Shown here one piece after another: positions 1-9,264 of a DNA stretch of 64,000 bases. The stretch is from Psychrobacter sp. ANT_WB68 (GTDB taxonomy: Bacteria > Pseudomonadota > Gammaproteobacteria > Pseudomonadales > Moraxellaceae), in NCBI RefSeq assembly GCF_008369115.1, contig NZ_VOAZ01000001.1, positions 558,001 through 622,000 on the forward strand. The letters are read 5' to 3'. The notes under the pieces are model-generated. The model was not told the origin of the DNA. It worked only from the letters and a program-made list of their open reading frames with translations, and did not search any database. Both the position numbers and the translations under genes were made by a program. Each line of letters begins with the position of its first letter. Positions within the stretch are counted from its first letter, which is position 1.

Positions 1-418
1 TTAATAGGTCAGCGGTATCTTCATCACCCGCATCACCTGCAGTATCGATCCCTTCACGTAATGAGGCTGCAATGGTTTTATAGCGATTGGTCAGCTCACG
101 CACGTGCTCATCTACTTTAGTGATGTCAGTCGGGTAAGTCTCTAAGATAGAGTCCTCAACGACACGTTTAGAGATACCATTGGCTTTACCACCAAGGATA
201 ACGATACGTTCAGCAACGGTATCATAAGCCTCCGTTAAGCGCCCATAAGTGTCATCTAATAGCTGATGCACCCCGATAAAGCCAGTACCTTGCAAGTTCC
301 AATGGCACTGCTTGCTGTCCATACTTAAATCAATCAGATTCGCTAAGTTAGCGTTTAATAGATCAATCATCTTCTTTGCGGTTGAGTCATCTATTCCACT
401 TGCGTAACGTTCTCTCAT
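1..418 (-). CDS. dps: Dps-family DNA-binding ferritin-like protein (C-terminus outside window)
   Basis: Partial gene running off the left edge; about 139 codons are visible from the ATG at 418. Dps proteins form dodecamers that oxidise and store iron with peroxide and coat DNA in starved cells. The visible part shows the family pattern in order: an N-terminal helix ending in IDLSMDSKQCHWN (the HW ferroxidase region), the GVHQLLDDTYGRL segment, the AERIVILGGKANG turn, and a late DTADLL segment like the E. coli DDTADIL region. A GGAG ribosome-binding site lies 6 bases before the ATG. It is divergent from uvrB. The family assignment is secure; the C-terminus cannot be judged. Confidence 0.9.
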   Translation of the reverse strand, partial: MRERYASGIDDSTAKKMIDLLNANLANLIDLSMDSKQCHWNLQGTGFIGVHQLLDDTYGRLTEAYDTVAERIVILGGKANGISKRVVEDSILETYPTDITKVDEHVRELTNRYKTIAASLREGIDTAGDAGDEDTADLL

Positions 419-884
419 ACTTTACTCCATTATTTTAAGTTTTTATTAGGTTTTGTATTAACTTTTCAGCATCTTGTTAACTGTACTTAGGGCTTACTGA
501 TTAATATTACTTGTCGATTAATTCAGTATTTATAGTAGCAACTTATGAAAATGATTGAACCACTATGTTTTAGGCTTTATTAAGTGGTCGTGTAAGGACT
601 TTGTTAATCGTGAAAAGCTTTGTAAGTTTAAGCACCATTCTGTGCGCTTTTTATAAACAACCAATGCTTATATTGCAGTAGGAGTCCTAGAAATAAGAGC
701 GTTAAAGCTTCTGTTTTGGACGCTATTTAGCTGTTCGTTTAGGGCTTACTTTAATCTTTACTTTGGTTTTTACATACTATGTCCGTTAGAGGATAAACGC
801 AGTCATTACCCTTTAAAAACGGCTATTTAGACCCCACATCGTTATAAACCTAACCTATTATAAAAAATCAGGAAGACAGCCATT
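419..884. other. Divergent intergenic region dps/uvrB
   Basis: About 465 AT-rich bases between two divergent genes, so it must hold both promoters. I see no open frame of coding character, no strong hairpin and no recognisable operator such as an SOS box that I would defend. Confidence 0.5.
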
Positions 885-2996
885 ATGCGAATGCCTGAAC
901 CGCGCTCGTCGCGTCAGTTAAACCAATTGGCCACTCAGCTGCAAGGCGAAGCTGAAATTAGTGGTGTCAATGCGTCTGGTACGCAAATATCAAGTCGCGC
1001 CTTTGAGATGGTCACCGAATTTGAGCCCGCAGGCGATCAGCCGCAAGCCATTAAAAAACTGGTTAACGGTATTAATTCTGGCATGGATGAGCAGCTACTA
1101 CTGGGTGTGACGGGCTCTGGTAAGACCTATACCATGGCAAAGGTTATCTCTGAGACTCAACGTCCTACCATTATCATGGCGCATAATAAGACGCTTGCCG
1201 CGCAGTTATATGGAGAGTTTAAATCGTTCTTTCCCAATAACGCGGTTGAGTATTTCGTCAGTTATTACGACTATTATCAGCCGGAAGCATATGTCGCAGC
1301 GAGCGATACCTTTATCGAAAAAGACAGTGCCATTAATGATCATATTGACCAAATGCGTCTTTCAGCCACGCGTGCTTTATTAGAGCGTCGTGATGCGATC
1401 ATCGTCGCGTCGGTATCGTGCATCTATGGCTTGGGTGATCCAGAAAGTTATCTCAAAATGCTGCTGCATGTCGTCGTTGGTGACAAAATAGACCGCACTG
1501 CGACGATTAAGCGCTTGGTTGAAATGCAATATATGCGTAACGAGCTCGACTTTGGGCGTGGTACGTATCGTCTGCGCGGTGAGCTGTTGGATATTTATCC
1601 TGCTGAGTCTGAGCAGCTGGCGGTACGTGTGCATTTGTTTGATGATGAAGTCGAAAAAATTACATGGTTTGACCCTTTAACGGGCAAAACGGTGCGTACG
1701 GTGCCGCGTATTACTATTTATCCAAAATCGCATTATGTGACGCCGCGTAATAAGTTAGAGGCGGCCAGTCATACGATTCGTGCGGAGCTTGAGCCACGTC
1801 TTGAGTATTTTCGCGACAATAATAAGTTGGTTGAAGCTCAGCGTCTTAAAGAGCGTACCCAGTATGATCTAGAGATGATTCAACAGCTAGGTTACTGTAA
1901 TGGTATCGAAAACTACTCGCAGCATCTGTCTGGTCGTCCGTCAGGCGAGGCGCCTCCGACCTTGTTTGATTATATTCCAGAAGATGCGCTGCTATTCATT
2001 GATGAATCACACGTGACGGTATCGCAGATTGGCGCGATGTATAAAGGTGATAGATCGCGTAAAGAAAATTTGGTTAATTATGGTTTTCGTTTACCAAGTG
2101 CGATGAATAACCGCCCAATGAAGTTTGAAGAGTGGGAGCGTATCAAGCCCAAGACCATTTATGTCAGCGCAACGCCAGCGTTGTATGAACTTGAGCATAG
2201 CGAGCAAGTGGTCGAGCAAGTCGTGCGTCCAACGGGTCTGATTGACCCTGAGATTGAGATTCGTCCAGTATTAACGCAAGTCGATGATGTGCTATCGGAG
2301 ATTACTAAACGCCGTGAAAAAGATGAGCGGGTGCTAATCACTACCTTAACCAAGCGTATGTCAGAGGACTTGACCAGCTATCTGAAAGAATACGACGTCA
2401 AAGTTGCTTATCTACATTCGGATATTGATACCCTTGAACGTATGCAGATTATCCATGAGCTGCGTACGGGCGTGCACGATGTGCTGGTTGGTATTAACTT
2501 GCTACGTGAAGGTCTTGATATGCCAGAAGTATCATTGGTCGCGATATTTGATGCTGATAAGGAGGGCTTCTTGCGCTCTGAACGTGCTTTAATTCAGACT
2601 ATTGGTCGTGCTGCGCGTCATATTAATGGTAAAGCCATTCTCTATGCCGATCGTATTACCAACAGTATGCAAAAAGCGATTGATGAGACCGATCGTCGCC
2701 GCGAAAAACAAGTGGCCTTTAATCTTGAGCATAACATTACGCCAAAAGGCGCACGCCGTAGTATCACCGATAAAATCGATACAGGTGATGACCTTGATGC
2801 CAATGATAATCAGATGATTCCAATTAAGAGCAATCTTCCCGATGTCGATATCAGTATCTTGCGTAGTCCTGATTTATTGGCTAAAGAAATCAATCGTCTT
2901 GAGAAGCTGATGAAGCAGATGTCGCGTGACTTGAAGTTTGAAGATGCGGCAAAAACGCGCGATAAAGTGCTAGAGTTAAAAGCGCATTTGATTTAG
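885..2996 (+). CDS. uvrB: Excinuclease ABC subunit B
   Basis: UvrB is the damage-verifying helicase-like subunit of nucleotide excision repair, loaded by UvrA and then partnered by UvrC. The 703-residue protein has Walker A GVTGSGKT at about 74-81, the beta-hairpin region with [11 protein letters not shown], the DEAD-like FIDESH box, the helicase motif QTIGRAARH, and a C-terminal UVR domain ([19 protein letters not shown]) that binds UvrC. It is about 35 residues longer at the N-terminus than E. coli UvrB (Walker A near 39 there). The ATG at 885 follows an AGGAAG site; a second ATG two codons on is an alternative. An intrinsic terminator follows at 3025, so it is probably monocistronic. Confidence 0.97.
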   Translation: MRMPEPRSSRQLNQLATQLQGEAEISGVNASGTQISSRAFEMVTEFEPAGDQPQAIKKLVNGINSGMDEQLLLGVTGSGKTYTMAKVISETQRPTIIMAHNKTLAAQLYGEFKSFFPNNAVEYFVSYYDYYQPEAYVAASDTFIEKDSAINDHIDQMRLSATRALLERRDAIIVASVSCIYGLGDPESYLKMLLHVVVGDKIDRTATIKRLVEMQYMRNELDFGRGTYRLRGELLDIYPAESEQLAVRVHLFDDEVEKITWFDPLTGKTVRTVPRITIYPKSHYVTPRNKLEAASHTIRAELEPRLEYFRDNNKLVEAQRLKERTQYDLEMIQQLGYCNGIENYSQHLSGRPSGEAPPTLFDYIPEDALLFIDESHVTVSQIGAMYKGDRSRKENLVNYGFRLPSAMNNRPMKFEEWERIKPKTIYVSATPALYELEHSEQVVEQVVRPTGLIDPEIEIRPVLTQVDDVLSEITKRREKDERVLITTLTKRMSEDLTSYLKEYDVKVAYLHSDIDTLERMQIIHELRTGVHDVLVGINLLREGLDMPEVSLVAIFDADKEGFLRSERALIQTIGRAARHINGKAILYADRITNSMQKAIDETDRRREKQVAFNLEHNITPKGARRSITDKIDTGDDLDANDNQMIPIKSNLPDVDISILRSPDLLAKEINRLEKLMKQMSRDLKFEDAAKTRDKVLELKAHLI

Positions 2997-3024
2997 ACAA
3001 TAATATGTAGAATGTAAAAACAGT

Positions 3025-3060
3025 AAGGCGGGTTAACGGTTAGTTAACTCGCCTTTTTTT
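3025..3060 (+). terminator. Intrinsic terminator after uvrB
   Basis: Stem AAGGCG-G-GTTAAC pairs with GTTAAC-T-CGCCTT around a 5-base loop, followed by a run of seven T. Confidence 0.85.
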
Positions 3061-3132
3061 GAATGCTTTAAGTAGGATTCACTGGATAAAACTTACTACT
3101 CAATACGAATACTAAAGTTAAGGTAAGTAAAA

Positions 3133-3924
3133 ATGATTGCTGTAAAAGATTTAAAATCTGTAGCACCAGCTATTAGCAGACGAGACTATATTCTGAACGA
3201 TTTGAATCCACTAAAACCTGTTCTTGGTATTGGCTTTACAGAACTAGATATGAGGGTATCTTCTACTTATCTTTTCAAACAAGAAGAGCTTTGTGCTACT
3301 CATCAACTATCTTATATTAAGTTGGTCAAGCAATATAGAGATTTGGATAATCGTGCTAAAGCTTTTTATGGAAAAGTTGAGAGTATAGAGACTGCTTTAA
3401 AAGCTAATTTAGATTTAAGTGGGCTAGATGATTTTCAGATTTCTAAGTATAGAATACGAGATAGTATTTACACTGAAGAAATGTATTTGAACAATATTAA
3501 ATCTTTGGTTGATCAACACTTTATAGTTGGTTTATGGGTTTTGACTGAACAAACCATCGCTAAAGTTTTGGAAGTCTTCTATGATTTATCAGGACTTTCA
3601 AGCAAAATCCCATTTAGATGGGATGAAACTCTAAAATTGTTCCAAAGTCTGTCTCTTAACACTGATGAGAATTTAGAGATTTACAAAAACATAAATGAGC
3701 TTCGTGTATTAAATAATAAAATTAAACATCTAAACAAAGTTGATGCAAAATTGTCAGAGTTTGACTATTTTAAAAATATGCTAAATGAACCAATTGATAA
3801 GATTAGCTTAGAGCTACAAAGATATTCTGATTACTCGTGCGCTTTTATCTACTTTATTGTAGAACAGCTTGAAGTAGTTATACTAAATGGGACTCCTCTT
3901 AAAAATGATAACTCACATAGATAA
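3133..3924 (+). CDS. Hypothetical protein, AT-rich orphan gene
   Basis: 263 residues, not recognised. The protein is largely helical and rich in Lys, Leu, Asn and Asp, with no signal peptide and no membrane segment. The only motif-like stretch is ELRVLNNKIKHLNKVD at about 195-210, which recalls the Arg...His end-helix of HEPN-type proteins, but the R-to-H spacing (seven residues) is longer than the usual RX4-6H, so I do not assign that family. An AAGGT site precedes the ATG. The gene is visibly more AT-rich than uvrB and hisC on either side and has long AT-rich flanks, which suggests horizontal acquisition. Confidence covers its being a real gene. Confidence 0.7.
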   Translation: MIAVKDLKSVAPAISRRDYILNDLNPLKPVLGIGFTELDMRVSSTYLFKQEELCATHQLSYIKLVKQYRDLDNRAKAFYGKVESIETALKANLDLSGLDDFQISKYRIRDSIYTEEMYLNNIKSLVDQHFIVGLWVLTEQTIAKVLEVFYDLSGLSSKIPFRWDETLKLFQSLSLNTDENLEIYKNINELRVLNNKIKHLNKVDAKLSEFDYFKNMLNEPIDKISLELQRYSDYSCAFIYFIVEQLEVVILNGTPLKNDNSHR

Positions 3925-4303
3925 AAAATAACCTGAATAGAAGTCTTCTAGACCAGAATTAAGAGTTAGCTTTGGCACCCCATGCTATAGCCTTACCTAG
4001 AAAAGATAGTCGCTTTAAGTATTGTAGATTAATAAAACTTAGTTAATATTTCAAGCCGCACCTGATATCTATGCAGAGAATATAAAGGTTGAATGATCAT
4101 AGATTGAGAGTATTGTCTTGTAACTTACGTCTTATATTTTAGAGGTATATATTAGGACTAAAAGATAGAGCTTTACCCATTAGCATTGATAACTAATAAT
4201 TTGCCGTTAGATAACTTGTAATTATAGAAAATGCCACTTAATATGATATCAAGCAGCTGCATGCGCTTTATTACTCACGGACGACTTAGGCGGATTATCT
4301 ATC
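3925..4303. other. AT-rich intergenic region
   Basis: About 380 bases with no open frame, hairpin terminator or repeat that I can support. It should contain the promoter of the aminotransferase gene. Confidence 0.4.
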
Positions 4304-5374
4304 ATGCATAATAGTATCAATAATAATACCAATGAATTACTCAGATTAGACTTCAATGAAAACTCCTTAGGCATGTCAGCTTCTGCCAAAGAAGCTATCC
4401 TTACTGCTTTAGATGGCGCTGCTCGTTATCCCGATAAGCAGCGCGCTAAATTAATGACCAAAGTAGCCGCTCTCAATGGCGTACCTGAAAAACAGGTCTT
4501 GTTGGGTAATGGCTCAATTGAGAGTATCAGGGCTGTTGTGCAAATGCTGCATGACAAAGCCTTGAAGACAGAAGTAGGGTTTCAGCTAGTCATTCCAGAC
4601 CCAACCTTTGGCTGTGCAGAGCTGTATGCAATCTCTCTTGGCGTACCAGTGGTCAAAGTACCATTAACTCGCGATGACTATGATTTAGACTATGACAATC
4701 TACAAAAAGCTGCCACTGAGTTTGACGGTATTAGCTTGTTTTATCTGTGCAACCCTAACAATCCCACGGCAATTATTACTGCGACGGATACGCTCAAAGC
4801 TTGGATAAAAAATGCCCCAAAGAACCATTACTTCTTATTGGATGAAGCCTACTTCGGATATGTCACAGACCCAAGTTTTGAGAGTGGCGTTGAGTGGATA
4901 AAGCAGGAGCTATCAGATAACCTAATTGTCGTTCGCACCTTTTCAAAATTATTTGGTCTTGCAGGTTTGCGCGTGGGCTATGCGATTGCAAATCCGCAGC
5001 TTATTGCAGACATTGGGTCTTTAATGTCTACGGATAATATCAACATCTCAGGTGCCGTCGCTGCAATCGCAACGCTCGAAGATGAGGCGTTTTTGGCGCA
5101 CAGTTTGCAAACTACTAATCAAGCAAGGCAAATGATGGAGACGGCGCTGGATGAGTTAGGGCTACGTTATTTACCCTCACAAACCAATTTTATTTTTTAT
5201 GAAGTAAACGGCGATGTGCAAACCTATATCAATAAAATGCGCGAACATGGTATTGCGGTCGGTCGCGAGTTTCCTTCTATCCCAGGTTTCAATCGTATTA
5301 CACTTGGTACACCCGAAGAGATGACGGTCGTTATTGACGCATTACAGTTATTTCGGAAGAAAGGCTGGGTGTGA
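4304..5374 (+). CDS. hisC: Histidinol-phosphate aminotransferase-like class I/II aminotransferase
   Basis: A 356-residue PLP enzyme of fold type I. HisC transfers an amino group between glutamate and imidazole-acetol phosphate in histidine synthesis; related enzymes act on aromatic keto acids. Visible hallmarks are LDFNENSLG at the N-terminus, CNPNNPTA (the NPNNPT substrate/PLP loop) near 146, LDEAYFGY, the Schiff-base lysine in RTFSKLFGLAGLRVGY near 210, and the C-terminal GREF...RITLGTPEEM segment. It stands alone with no other his genes, so the in vivo substrate is not settled by context; paralogues with this look are common. A terminator follows. Confidence 0.8.
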   Translation: MHNSINNNTNELLRLDFNENSLGMSASAKEAILTALDGAARYPDKQRAKLMTKVAALNGVPEKQVLLGNGSIESIRAVVQMLHDKALKTEVGFQLVIPDPTFGCAELYAISLGVPVVKVPLTRDDYDLDYDNLQKAATEFDGISLFYLCNPNNPTAIITATDTLKAWIKNAPKNHYFLLDEAYFGYVTDPSFESGVEWIKQELSDNLIVVRTFSKLFGLAGLRVGYAIANPQLIADIGSLMSTDNINISGAVAAIATLEDEAFLAHSLQTTNQARQMMETALDELGLRYLPSQTNFIFYEVNGDVQTYINKMREHGIAVGREFPSIPGFNRITLGTPEEMTVVIDALQLFRKKGWV

Positions 5375-5403
5375 GTAAGCTAAATCGTATGATTTGATTC
5401 ACC

Positions 5404-5440
5404 AAAAAGGGAAGCTGCTTAAATTGTAGCTTCCCTTTTT
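5404..5440 (+). terminator. Intrinsic terminator after hisC-like gene
   Basis: Perfect 13-base stem AAAAAGGGAAGCT / AGCTTCCCTTTTT with an 11-base loop and T-rich 3' arm. Confidence 0.88.
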
Positions 5441-5669
5441 TGATTTCTCTACTGGGTTTTATAGGCTGTAGCTAGCGCGCGACACTTTACCAACATCAAA
5501 CGCAGTTTTACATATCATACCTTAAAAAATAGTAATACCTCTTATAAACTAAGTGAATAAAGTATGACCTATTCAGTATAGGGTTTAATGCGAAAAAAAT
5601 AAAAAACTGGGTTGGCTGATTAAGACTATTAATCAAAACTATAAATCTGTAAAAGCTAGGGATATAGAC

Positions 5670-6044
5670 ATGTTCGACATAAAATCGATACTAAAAAGAG
5701 AAGTAGAAAAAAAGCTTATCGATGTGGATGATTATATATTTATGCCTGAGCGCATAGAGATGGAGCTTGAAGGCGGGCTATTAAACTGTGTGTTAAATAG
5801 TGATGGTCGCGTTGATATTTTTTATACCAAACAAGGGGTGACGGAAGTCAGTTCCGCAACGCGCAAGCACCCTTATACGCCGTTTGAAAAGGAGTTAAGT
5901 CACGGGATATACGATGACATCATTCATGACTTAATTAAAGAGGTGAATAAAGTTCTAGACGGCAAGTCCAAATACTTCCATCATAGAGTGTTACCTATAA
6001 AGACGCCGCAACTGCCAACGTCAACCATCATTAAAGAGGATTAA
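5670..6044 (+). CDS. Small hypothetical protein
   Basis: 124 residues, not recognised. It looks soluble and mixed alpha/beta: a charged N-terminal helix (SILKREVEKKL), a central strand-rich part (MELEGGLLNCVLN... VDIFYTK) and a C-terminal helix (IYDDIIHDLIKEVNKVL). No signal peptide, no membrane segment, a single cysteine. The ATG follows an AGGG-type site. It lies between two terminators and therefore looks monocistronic. No function is proposed. Confidence 0.65.
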   Translation: MFDIKSILKREVEKKLIDVDDYIFMPERIEMELEGGLLNCVLNSDGRVDIFYTKQGVTEVSSATRKHPYTPFEKELSHGIYDDIIHDLIKEVNKVLDGKSKYFHHRVLPIKTPQLPTSTIIKED

Positions 6045-6123
6045 ACCTTTTGATTGAGCGGTTGTTTAGCGTTGCTGCTTTATAAAGGGTGAGCAAAATA
6101 TATTTAGTGATTTTTTCACGAAG

Positions 6124-6153
6124 AGGGCGCGTTATATACATATAACGCGCCCT
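6124..6153. terminator. Bidirectional hairpin between converging genes
   Basis: Perfect 13-base stem AGGGCGCGTTATA / TATAACGCGCCCT with loop TACA, between the small plus-strand gene and phoD on the minus strand. The T-tract is weak on both sides (TTATTC on plus, TCTTCG on minus). Confidence 0.65.
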
Positions 6154-6222
6154 TATTCATTGGGTCTTTTCTTAGTAGAAATCATTACTATTTTTGAATA
6201 GCAGATTTATTTAGCCTCTATT

Positions 6223-7908
6223 TTAACCCGCGCTTAACGAGGCTGACCTTTTCATAGCCACGGACTGATCTTTGCTGGCTAAAGCCGTCGTTTTAGTAAT
6301 AGGGCGAGACTGAGTGCCTTCAACTAAGTGGTTGCCGCTTGCTTGAGTTACCAGTCCTTTGGCATAACGACAGCGGTCATCACGCTTTTTTAAAGTCTCG
6401 GTATAATACCATTCGCACTGAAAAGCCTGCTCATTAATGTCTAATAACATATAGCCATGATCAGTTTGGTTATTAAATTTTTGATGCGGGTTTTCCTCTA
6501 CTCCTGCGCCACTTTCGGGAAATGCTAAAGAGGTGAGGGCGGGGCAAACGAATTCGACCGCAATCGATCCTTCGCCAGTCTCTGGATTATAACTATTGGC
6601 ATCAAAAGGGTTTTGACAGACATCAAAAGCAAACGACGCATGATAGTCGCCGGTTAAGACAACCGTATTATCGATACTATTGTCTTCGATAAAGTCTAAT
6701 AAACGTGTACGCGCACTGGCATAACCATTCCAAATATCCCCAGAATTGGTTGCAGATGAGCCTTTAAATGGCGCTAAAATGACTTGCTGACCGAGTATTT
6801 GCCAGGTTGCTTTACGGCGTTTGCCCTCTAGCATCTTTAAGTACAGCCAGTTTTCTTGTTCAAGACCTAGCAATTGGCGCTCAGGCTCATTACTGGCAGC
6901 CGCATCAAGTTTTTCACGCCCAAATATCCGCGTATCTAGCATGTTCAAGTCAAATAATTTGCCAAACTCAAAACGTCTATAGATGCGTAATTGACTGTCT
7001 AATTCGTTACTGCTGTCGTCGCGAATGGGCATCCACTCATGGTAGGCACGTACGGCAGACATTTTACGTTCTAGATAACTACCTTTACTATCATTATGGA
7101 AACGGGCGCCACCCTTCCATGAATTGTCGGCTATTTCATGATCATCCCAGACGGCTATAAAAGGATGCTGGCGATGACATTCTTGTAAGTCGATATCGGT
7201 ACGGTAGCAGGCATAGCGGCGACGATAGTCGTCCAAACTGATGATTTCGTTTTTGGGTTCTAAGGGGCGTTCTTCTTTTAAGTCGTTGTCGCGATAAAAG
7301 CCTTCTGGGTACTCATAGATATAATCGCCTAAATGTATGACGGCAGAGATGTCGGCTTGCTTGGCGATATTGGCATAGCCGTTAAAGTAGCCAAAACCAT
7401 AGTTCGAGCATGAAACCACTGCTAAGCGTACGCGATCGACTGCGCTTGCTGGCAAGTCTGGGTGTGGTATGGTGCGTGTACGACCGATAGGAGAGAGATA
7501 GCCCAGTGCTTCGAAACCATAGTAGTAAGTGGTATTGGGTTGGAGGGTTTTAGGGTCTACTTTCACGGTGAAGTCAGATTCCGCTGTTGCTTTTGCGCGA
7601 CCTTGAGCGACGATGTTTTTAAGCGCTGGGTCTGTTGCAATCGTATAAGCCACAGGGATACTGGAAGCCTCGATACTACCGTCGTTGGTAATCCGTGTCC
7701 ATAGTATGACGCGATCATGGAGCGGGTCACCACTGGCGATACCATGAACGAAAGGCGCTGCGCCTTGGTAGCCTAAGTCATCTAAATCATTAAGCTTATC
7801 TGGCGGCTTGATGTCATCGTCATCTGACGAACAAGCGCTTAGCTGAGTCAGCAAAGTACCGGCTACCGTTACCTGACCACCTAGTTTTATAAATGCACGT
7901 CTTTTCAT
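6223..7908 (-). CDS. phoD: PhoD-like alkaline phosphatase / phosphodiesterase, exported lipoprotein
   Basis: 561 residues. PhoD enzymes are calcium/iron-dependent phosphomono- and diesterases outside the cytoplasmic membrane that scavenge phosphate. The N-terminus MKRRAFIKLGG carries a twin-arginine motif, then a hydrophobic stretch and LSAC at 23-26, so it is probably a Tat substrate that is also lipidated. Metallophosphatase motifs are visible in order: VSCSNYGFGYFNG, IHLGDYIYEYPEG, VWDDHEIADNSWKGG and LTGDYHASF. An AAGGA site precedes the ATG. It appears monocistronic. I saw no recognisable Pho box upstream, so phosphate control is only presumed. Confidence 0.93.
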   Translation of the reverse strand: MKRRAFIKLGGQVTVAGTLLTQLSACSSDDDDIKPPDKLNDLDDLGYQGAAPFVHGIASGDPLHDRVILWTRITNDGSIEASSIPVAYTIATDPALKNIVAQGRAKATAESDFTVKVDPKTLQPNTTYYYGFEALGYLSPIGRTRTIPHPDLPASAVDRVRLAVVSCSNYGFGYFNGYANIAKQADISAVIHLGDYIYEYPEGFYRDNDLKEERPLEPKNEIISLDDYRRRYACYRTDIDLQECHRQHPFIAVWDDHEIADNSWKGGARFHNDSKGSYLERKMSAVRAYHEWMPIRDDSSNELDSQLRIYRRFEFGKLFDLNMLDTRIFGREKLDAAASNEPERQLLGLEQENWLYLKMLEGKRRKATWQILGQQVILAPFKGSSATNSGDIWNGYASARTRLLDFIEDNSIDNTVVLTGDYHASFAFDVCQNPFDANSYNPETGEGSIAVEFVCPALTSLAFPESGAGVEENPHQKFNNQTDHGYMLLDINEQAFQCEWYYTETLKKRDDRCRYAKGLVTQASGNHLVEGTQSRPITKTTALASKDQSVAMKRSASLSAG

Positions 7909-7978
7909 CAGTCATCCTTGATATGAGTTAAAGATAAATTCCATTTATCGTTAATAATATTCAATAATTTATATGAAG

Positions 7979-8009
7979 AGGCTGGGTTTAGCAATCGCTA
8001 ACCCAGCCT
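7979..8009 (-). terminator. Strong hairpin after the small lipoprotein gene
   Basis: AGGCTGGGTT-T-AGC pairs with GCTAACCCAGCCT with one bulged base and a 4-base loop. It sits just downstream of the 8055-8441 gene on the minus strand. The following T-tract is poor (CTTCATATAAATT), so it may be a weak terminator or a 3'-end stabiliser. Confidence 0.55.
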
Positions 8010-8054
8010 GTTTCGTAAAGATGACGTTTTTTGATAGGTAGCTTTAGTAGCTAT

Positions 8055-8441
8055 TTATTTAACGATGCTACCGTAGCAACTCTGTAGCGATTTTGCCACA
8101 ACTCTAGCGACCAGTTGTGTACGATAGCTGGCGTCTATCGCAGCATTGCCCAACTCTACGATAGTCACTTGCTGCGGGGCTTGCTCACTGACGCAACCAC
8201 AAACTCTACCTTTTACCTCTTCCTCTTGAGTATCCGTCATAGCCACACTAGCAATACGCCACGCATTCTGTTTCTCAATCTGACTACGGCATTGATTATC
8301 AATAGCCGATTTAAAAACATTCATACCAATCTCGTTTGCAGTACCAATTGCCGTGCCTGCATTGGTGCTGCCATCAGTGGTGGCGCAGCCAGCTAGCGCA
8401 AATGTGGCAAGCATAATGGTCGAAGCGAGTAATTTTTTCAT
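8055..8441 (-). CDS. Small four-cysteine lipoprotein, function unknown
   Basis: 128 residues. The signal peptide MKKLLASTIMLATFALAGC ends in the lipobox LAGC, so it should be lipidated at Cys19. The mature part holds four further cysteines arranged C-X29-C-G-C-X38-C, which could form two disulfides. An AGGAAA site precedes the ATG. The same pattern, C-X18-C-K-C-X41-C, recurs in the secreted protein at 47132-47461, so the two may be distant relatives. No catalytic motif is seen. A role in the envelope is inferred only from the export signal. Confidence 0.75.
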   Translation of the reverse strand: MKKLLASTIMLATFALAGCATTDGSTNAGTAIGTANEIGMNVFKSAIDNQCRSQIEKQNAWRIASVAMTDTQEEEVKGRVCGCVSEQAPQQVTIVELGNAAIDASYRTQLVARVVAKSLQSCYGSIVK

Positions 8442-9264
8442 AAGTTTTCCTGTCGTGTTTATCAGTGTTATTGGTGCTTGTATTCTCGAAGCTCTATTCT
8501 AAAATGCTCATTTTAGAAGTGCGCTAAGGCTCAATATCTATTATTGAATAAACCATAACGCCAGTAATAACTGAGCATCAATAACTTTTAATTTTCTATC
8601 TGTTGCTTATCTCTAGAGCGAATACAGCGTTTGCACTGTAGCATAATAGAGGTTAATTTCGCTTTTAAAAAATGAAGTAGTCGCTAAAAATATTTTGTAG
8701 TTTAGGTGCCATTATCCTGTTAAAAGGTGATTATGTAAGCGAAATCACTCAACTAGATAAATAAATAAAATGTGTTTCATGGGCAGCAGCATACTAATGT
8801 GGCTATCAATGAACAAAGATTGGCGCTATTGTTTATCAGTATCGACGCTGATAAAGGTTTACAAGACCCTTAAAATTTGTTTAAATAATTAATAATATGA
8901 AACTTAGTATCGCATAGCGAAACAATACCTGTGTTTTGGCCTGTTATTCAAGCTTTGATGCGGATTGTAGTTCGGGCCATGATTTGATATAGCTATTAGC
9001 TAGTAACCATATAGAGGGCTGTTTTTTTAGCAACCTGACTCGCATCTATTAAAACATGATGGCAATATATGACACACCATGTTTTAATTGAGTAGACCCA
9101 AGTTTATGGGGCGCTTAATTCCTGAATTTATATGAAGGTCAGCGTCATAGACTGAGGTTGTCAGTCAACAATAATGAACGACTACCACAACTTGTATTTA
9201 AGACCTTTGCATTCAAATGTTTTTTATAAACCCATTTTGCTTTATTTTATCAAGGAAGAAAATA
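8442..9264. other. Long intergenic region upstream of the TAXI-TRAP operon
   Basis: About 820 bases with no open frame of coding character. Two hairpins stand out: TTTATCAG / CTGATAAA at 8832-8855 (8-base loop), and AAAACATGATG / CACCATGTTTT at 9051-9085 (10 of 11 pairs, 13-base loop). Neither has a clear T-tract. The region carries the divergent promoters of the lipoprotein gene and the TRAP operon. Confidence 0.4.

Noticed and set aside
9217-9264. Longer N-terminus for the TAXI binding protein
   Set aside because: It would bury the lipoprotein signal behind 16 residues and has no ribosome-binding site; the ATG at 9265 has AAGGAAG.
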